Assembly (NCBI GenBank): GCA_004325065.1
Contig: PITI01000246.1
Location: 1 to 16,033 of the forward strand
Source: Hamiltosporidium magnivora
Lineage: Eukaryota > Microsporidia > Dubosqiidae
DNA: 16,033 nt
Direction of reading: 5' to 3'
Shown: piece by piece, positions 11,112 through 16,033 of the stretch
Layout of the letters: each line of letters starts with the position of its first letter
How positions within the stretch are numbered: the stretch's first letter is position 1
Notes under the pieces: model-generated
What the model was told of the DNA's origin: nothing
The model's input: only the letters and a program-made list of their open reading frames with translations
Databases searched by the model: none
Position numbers and translations under genes: made by a program

Positions 11112-11837
11112 TCATAAATAGCGTCTATCTAAATCTATAAAATTATTTAAATGTACTTACATGCTAAAATCATAAATATTGGTTTTTTGTATGTCTTAGA
11201 ATAAACAATCTATTTTAATTGTTTTAGTATTCTTTAGTTAACTCATAACGTTTTAATATATAATCAGAATTAAAAAACCGGAATAAAAACTACAAAAAAA
11301 ATATTCATAGAATTAAAAAACACATAAGAACTTATTTATCCACAAGTTTTTGATATTAAATAGAAATTTACACTGAAGACATTGCTTAGTATGAAATAGT
11401 TGAATAAGAGCTTCGGCATATAAAACTATTTAAGATACCTCAAATTGAAAATTTAACACTCTAATATTGCTAATATTATCTTTCTGAACATTTTCTCTAT
11501 GCTTGGTATGTAATATTTTCTAGGGTCTTTTTTATTTAATCCAATGAATTATTTAGTTTACTGCTATACTTTCAAAAATAACGCAAAAAAGATGTTAATA
11601 ACAACACAATATAAAATAATAATTAAAGTATTTAATTTGCAATATTTTAATTATTAAAATATTAAAATCTAATTAATCAGAAAAACTTGCTTTTTTAAAA
11701 GTTTAAATATAGTACATGTTTATATAAAACAAGGTGAAGAGCTGATAAACATTAAAAACGATTTTGTGGGCAATAAGTGTGTGAAATTGTTGTGAAAATA
11801 ATTGTTGACATTTTGGGTTGACAAAACCACATTGAAA

Positions 11838-11987
11838 CTATAGGCTAGCTTCATATATTCCTGGGTTAAAATAGATTAAAAGAGCAATTGTAAAATTTCC
11901 AGTTGTTATCCTTGACACCGAGAAGTAAAAGAGGAATGTAATATTTAAAGTAGGTTTGACTTTATTTTTATACGATATTTTTTTCAT
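11838..11987 (-). CDS. Short open frame with signal-peptide-like N-terminus, interrupted by TAG
   Basis: On the minus strand an ATG at 11987 opens 49 codons to a TAG at 11838. The N-terminus is Lys-rich (MKKISYKNKVK) and is followed by a hydrophobic stretch (about residues 16-24, ITFLFYFSV), as in a secretion signal, then SRITTGNFTIALLIYF. The same frame continues past the TAG for 44 codons to a TAA at 11703, with a Gln/Phe-rich segment. The 11730-11940 stretch has more G+C than the flanks (about a third), which supports something non-random here. If TAG is a stop, this is a 49-residue protein or a broken one; if TAA and TAG were read as Gln, it would be longer. No family is recognised, and chance remains a fair explanation. 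Confidence 0.17.
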   Translation of the reverse strand: MKKISYKNKVKPTLNITFLFYFSVSRITTGNFTIALLIYFNPGIYEASL

Positions 11988-13771
11988 TGATTTTACTCAC
12001 ACAAATATCTAATAGAAATAAAATCAATTTCTACTGACTTTTGTGATTAGAAACTATGAAATTTCGGTAAGTCTACATCATTTTCATTATCATGTACTAT
12101 ATTTTGCAATTTTATTAAATTTGTATCTGATCTTTAAAATAAATTCTAAATTATAGAAAAATAAAGGTAATCTTTACTATTTCTCTTCAATAAAGATGTG
12201 AAACACTTACCTCAATTTAAGCGATTTTTTATTTTCATTTTAATTTGTTAAGAAGGAATATTTTTATTTCGAAAATAAAAGTAAACCACTGTAATAATAA
12301 ACAAAAAAATTTCCTACTATAATGCAAATTTGAATAAATGAATTACCAAAGGAAAAAATGCTTTAAAACTACAGGGTTTTTTTAAAAAACTAGTTGGGTT
12401 TGTTTATTTCTGAAACCATGGTTCTTGGTTTATAGAGCTACTATCTTATTAGACTTAGTAGTTAGAATAAAAATTTATTACTACTTGTGTTTTTTTCTCT
12501 AAAACCTAATCAATAATTTTTGTTTCTAAAAAAGCCGTATTGATAAATTCATAAAAGTTTTTCTTGGTATTCTATGCTTCAATCATTTTGAATAGCTAAA
12601 TTTCTCAAAATAAATGATCAACAAATACTTTAAATTTAGAAAAATTATTATCTGAAGTAAATGCAAATGTGGCTAGAAATGAAATCCTCTATTTAGGTTT
12701 TACTTATAATTTCTTTGCAATATATCTGTAACTTCTGATTAAAAATTGATTTTTTAACTATCTCAAGACAAATTCTAAAATATTAAAAGCATCATTTTTA
12801 TATATAGTATATGAACGAAAAGTGTATATTTTTTAAAAAAGTAAAAGACTACATTGGAATCCAAGAAGGATTTTTAAAATTTTTGTTAATTATACTTTTT
12901 TTTTCGAAATTCTTTATCTTCTTTATAAATAATATATAAGAAATATGAATTTCTCTAGTAATATCTGTTTAAAAAGTTTTAAATTTTATAGATAATTTCA
13001 TATTAAACGATTTTTTATCGTTGAAAAAGTTCTTTTTCTACTGTGATGTAAGATTTTGTTCTTTGTGAGTATTATTCACGAAATTTTTATACCTATTGTG
13101 TAAATAGAATATAGAACTATAGAAATTTTTATTGAGGGGAATGAAATCACAGATATTAGTACTATTTTTTATAGAAACATTTAAATGCGTTATATAGTAC
13201 TGATAAACCGCAACAAATCCGATATAACACTTAAAATTTTAAAAAAACAAATTTAAGCTTTTAAAATAATGACAAGTTTCATGTATAGTTTACAATTTAA
13301 AATAAATATAAGAATAGATAATTTATGATCTAAAAATGATAATGCTGGTCTGCTCAAAATATCGAATAACATCATTATGTTACCATGATTTTAAATAGCA
13401 ATTATTTTTTAAAATTATATTAAAGAAAAAAAAAGAAATTCTTATAGTAAAACCCTAAGCCAGGTTTACCTGTGCCTTTAAAAATCGTATAAAGTCTTGG
13501 TACAAAAAAAATATAAATAATAGATATAAAAAAAGATCTAGAAAAATATCTTTTGCTTAAATTCCTATAAATCATTATAGGAACAAAAATAAATCAAAAT
13601 TACATATTTGAATCAGCATTTTCATCGTCTTACAGTTTGCTGTTACAAATATTTCAATTATTCTATATTATAAATTCAAGGACTTACTCCTGATTTTTTG
13701 TTTTAATAAATTTCTAACTGCAATTAAATTACAATGTGATTATATACTATTCCATTGTCTTTTTAGGTTTT
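11988..13771. other. AT-rich DNA with no supported gene
   Basis: No protein-like frame or RNA gene is seen. A 9-bp hairpin with a 4-base loop lies at 13562-13583 (TTCCTATAA, ATCA, TTATAGGAA), and a 10-base palindrome centred on CCATGG at 12414-12423. Both are close to chance expectation. Confidence 0.55.
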
Positions 13772-14040
13772 TTTCTTTTATATTAGACGAACAATTGCAA
13801 ATATTAATTTTTCCTCCTCAATTTTTTTTATTTGACATTTAAGAAAGATCTCAAGTTTATTAACGAAATTTCTGATATCTTAAGTTGCATCATAATTTTA
13901 TGATTTTTTTTGTTTTAAATTTGAATACAAAATGAAATATCTGAAAATTCATCTTTAAATTTGAGATATCCCGAAATGCCAAATATAAAAAAGTGAGGAT
14001 GAAAAAATCTTTAGCTTTAAAGTTTCAATCATAAAAGAAA
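13772..14040. mobile_element. MITE-like palindromic element, copy 1
   Basis: The core is 13831-13983 (153 bp), bounded on each side by TA (13829-13830 and 13984-13985). Its left end, TTTGACATTTAAGAAAGATC, matches the reverse complement of its right end, TTTGGCATTTCGGGATATC, and the pairing continues inward for about 50 bases. The inverted repeat also extends outside the core: TTTTCCTCCTCA on the left pairs with TCATCCTCAC read from the right, and TTTCTTTTAT at 13772-13781 is exactly inverted at 14031-14040. Nearly the whole 269 bp can therefore fold into one imperfect hairpin. It encodes no protein, as expected for a non-autonomous element. The TA flanks fit a Tc1/mariner-type target duplication if the core is the real unit, but the true ends are uncertain. 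Confidence 0.7.
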
Positions 14041-14286
14041 TAAACTCATGGTTTATTTTTTTCTTCTGGTATTTCGGATTGCATTAAAACGGTTTTAAAA
14101 TCTAAGAATATAAATAAACCGCAGAAACATATATATATGAAGGGAGGTAAACCCTTTTATTATATTATAGTTTTTTTTTTACTTTATTTAACTTTTTTTC
14201 TATTACAATTTAAAATACTTACTTTTTTTCCTAATTCAATATCTTTTATAATGCAATTTTCGCATTAAGTTTTTTCTTTTTCGTTA
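14041..14286. other. Spacer between the two MITE-like copies
   Basis: AT-rich DNA with T tracts (for example 14171-14180). It contains a purine-rich GAAGGGAGGTAAACCCTT near 14139-14156 with a weak AAGGG/CCCTT fold. There is no open frame of note. Because the two elements are separated by this stretch, they may be independent insertions or the result of a local duplication. Confidence 0.5.
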
Positions 14287-14536
14287 GATTAATAAATCAG
14301 AAGTAATTTTAGAATCCTACTTACTATATATGGCGTTTAGAAAGATCTTGGTTTAAAGAACGAATTTTCCGATATTTTAATCTGCATCATAATTTTATGA
14401 ATTTTTTTTTGTTGCAAATTTGATTACAAAATGAAATATCCAAAAATTCAGCTTTAAACTAAGATCTTTCTAAATACCATATACAAAAAAGTGAGGATAA
14501 GAAAAACTTTCGACCAAACGCGTTTCTTATTAAATC
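14287..14536. mobile_element. MITE-like palindromic element, copy 2
   Basis: The core is 14329-14481 (153 bp, the same length as copy 1), again flanked by TA (14327-14328 and 14482-14483). Its left end, TATGGCGTTTAGAAAGATCT, and the reverse complement of its right end, TATGGTATTTAGAAAGATCT, agree at about 27 of the first 30 positions. It shares with copy 1 exact runs of 18 bases (14383-14400 with 13886-13903), 16 bases (14425-14440 with 13926-13941) and 14 bases (14485-14498 with 13987-14000), all at an offset of 497-499. The inverted repeat extends outward: ATCCTACTT on the left pairs with ATCCTCACTT from the right, and GATTAATAA near 14287 with GATTTAATAA read back from 14536. Its arms are better preserved inside the core than those of copy 1. 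No protein is encoded. Confidence 0.72.
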
Positions 14537-15120
14537 ACTAAACCTTTCGATTGTTGCATGCTCGTATAAATGCTGCAATAGCGTAAAAACTTTTTAAGGA
14601 TGTAATAATATCAGTATTTTTCAAAAAATTATCAATATTTGAATAAATTTATACCCTTTGCTCTGTTTTATTGATTACATTCAGTATCATCAGCTATTTT
14701 GCATTCTTTGATTTTTTAAATATAAGAAATAACTTATATCAGCGGATAAAGTGGAGAGATATTTCATAAGGAGGGGTTCTTTTTAAAAAATTTATATTTT
14801 AATTTTTTTTCAAATAAAGTTACATTGGTTAATTAAATTTACGGGTCAACTGGTTTATCTTAAAATTGATTTTTTTTCTAATTGCTAAGGCCATAATGGA
14901 GAGAGAATAACTACATTAAGTTTGTTTTACTGGAAAATGAAAGATGAAGGGTATGTGTGAGTTCATTGTTTGATCTTTAAGTTCCTAAAACACTACACTA
15001 CATTTTTAGGGTTCCATGGCTGTTCTTATTAAAAAAAAGATCTATAAACTCGCGAAACTTTTTCTATAAAATATTTTGTGGTTTTTTACGTGGCTAGATT
15101 GAAGACATCAATTGAACTTG
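14537..15120. other. AT-rich DNA with no supported gene
   Basis: No convincing frame or RNA gene. GAGGGG near 14771 and GGAGAGAGAA near 14900 are small purine runs without a following open frame. Confidence 0.5.
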
Positions 15121-15600
15121 TGGTTAATCGCTATGTAAAAAGATAAAGACTTAGTCATCCATATATGAGGTTTAAGACTTACCGTAAAGAGATAGAAATA
15201 AATAATTTTGAAACTGTGGAGCGATGCAACATGTTATACATCTTGTTATGTCATTGCATTGTCTAAGTAGGTCTGTGTTAGTCATCAAAATATATCTTAG
15301 CGAGCATTTATTGGCTTCGGAGTGGATAGAGTAAGTGAAAATCCTGCATAATCTCCAAAGGTTAATTTCGAGCTATGTTTTACCTACAATCAAAACTTAG
15401 TAAAAGATATGGGCAAACGCTACGCAAACCTTTTCCCTATTAAATAGATCATATATACCTTATAAATGAAGGCCTTATAAGGGGTATCGTAAGTTTACAG
15501 ATAGTGTGGTGGGGATGCTGTCACATATGTTAAACTCAGAACTGCGTGAATGTCATCAAAAAAATTTATACTAGTGACTGTGTAAAAAAGAGGTAATGGT
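15121..15600. other. GC-raised island with only fragmentary open frames
   Basis: By hand count about 162 of 480 bases are G or C (34%), second only to the island at 6.5 kb. No frame stays open for long. The most protein-like piece is on the minus strand at 15297-15383 (28 codons). G-rich runs occur near 15500-15520 on the given strand. This could be a decayed gene, an old transposon fragment or a transcribed non-coding segment. I cannot tell which. Confidence 0.4.
15297..15383 (-). CDS. Possible terminal exon fragment
   Basis: The minus-strand frame runs 28 codons from 15383 to a TAA at 15297. It reads VKHSSKLTFGDYAGFSLT, then LSTPKPINAR. There is no ATG. It is preceded directly by TTTTGATTGTAG, which resembles a pyrimidine-leaning 3' splice acceptor, so it could be the last exon of a spliced gene or a remnant of one. 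The sequence is balanced in composition rather than the Lys/Asn/Ile strings that random AT-rich DNA gives. I recognise no family. Its shortness means chance is the default reading. Confidence 0.13.
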   Translation of the reverse strand, partial: VKHSSKLTFGDYAGFSLTLSTPKPINAR

Positions 15601-16033
15601 TTTAAATCATTCTATGTGTTAGTTTATACAGAAATATATTTTTTTTCCAAAACCGAGATAGTCTGTTATTATAAATTTGTAATATTGTTTTGTTATTTTC
15701 ATTTACCGCTTATTTTTGTTTAAGTTATCTTTTCTTTTATATCTTGTTGTTCATTGTTAAAAAAATTATTCTGATTTTGAAAGGTATGTATGGTACCATT
15801 TATCGAGCTATTAATTATTTAATGAAATAAATCTTATTAAACTGCACTGTTTTTTTTTAATTTCAATATCCAAAGTTTCTTTTATTTTACAAAGCAATTA
15901 AGAATTCACCTAGCATAACATATTAGTCTTTTTTAAACTATACGGTTTTTATTTATACCAAATACTTTTCTTACTTATAATTTGTATTCCATTTTATTTA
16001 TCTACTGAGTTTCAGAAGAGTGCAATATAAGGC
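15601..16033. other. AT-rich DNA to the window end, no supported gene
   Basis: T-rich DNA with several T tracts. Nothing coding or structural was seen. No feature is visibly cut by the window edge. Confidence 0.55.

Noticed and set aside
13562..13583. 9-bp hairpin with 4-base loop, terminator-like
   Set aside because: The stem is mostly AT, no T run follows directly, no gene precedes it, and several such hairpins are expected by chance.
1..16033. Bacterial -10/-35 promoters and yeast-type ARS consensus matches
   Set aside because: At this AT content such matches occur everywhere and carry no information without a gene or mapped origin.
1..16033. CRISPR array or tandem satellite
   Set aside because: No regularly spaced direct repeats were seen; the only clear repeat pair is the two MITE-like elements.

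Overview
This window is extremely AT-rich. By hand count 8041-8220 is about 16% G+C, and only a few islands reach 33-38%. Almost all of it looks non-coding. No reading frame in the standard code exceeds about 78 codons, which is roughly the longest run expected by chance at this composition. I see no rRNA, no convincing tRNA, no CRISPR array, no recognisable protein family and no operon-like layout. A living bacterial or organelle chromosome would show dense genes over 16 kb, so I infer intergenic or repeat-bearing nuclear DNA of a very AT-rich eukaryote, for example a gene-poor microsporidian, a ciliate or an AT-rich invertebrate or fungus. A badly decayed endosymbiont is possible but less likely. 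The sequence does not settle the lineage.

Layout. 1-1830: featureless AT-rich DNA with slight GC rises. 1830-2046: a small GC-raised patch with two short overlapping frames. 2880-3077: a short open frame of doubtful reality. 3080-6480: T-rich, apparently empty DNA. 6481-6810: the strongest compositional island (about 38% G+C at 6481-6720), open on both strands; the minus-strand frame is rich in Ser, Asn, Pro and Thr and is the best candidate exon or gene fragment. 6811-10360: empty, with a strongly T-biased block at 6961-7200. 10360-10715: adjacent pyrimidine and purine tracts, then a possible minus-strand exon fragment. 11112-11987: a minus-strand frame that starts at an ATG, has a signal-peptide-like N-terminus, is broken by TAG after 49 codons, yet is free of TGA for 291 codons. 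13772-14040 and 14287-14536: two related, nearly fully palindromic elements that look like a pair of miniature inverted-repeat transposable elements (MITEs). 15121-15600: a second GC-raised island (about 34%) with only fragments of open frame.

The one feature supported well by the sequence alone is the MITE-like pair. Each copy has a 153-bp core flanked by TA, the copies lie 498 bp apart, and the inverted repeat continues beyond the core on both sides. The coding candidates are offered as low-confidence leads. Several of the better ones (6.5, 10.7, 11.9 and 15.3 kb) lie on the minus strand, but nothing shows they belong to one gene. I found no coherent multi-gene system.
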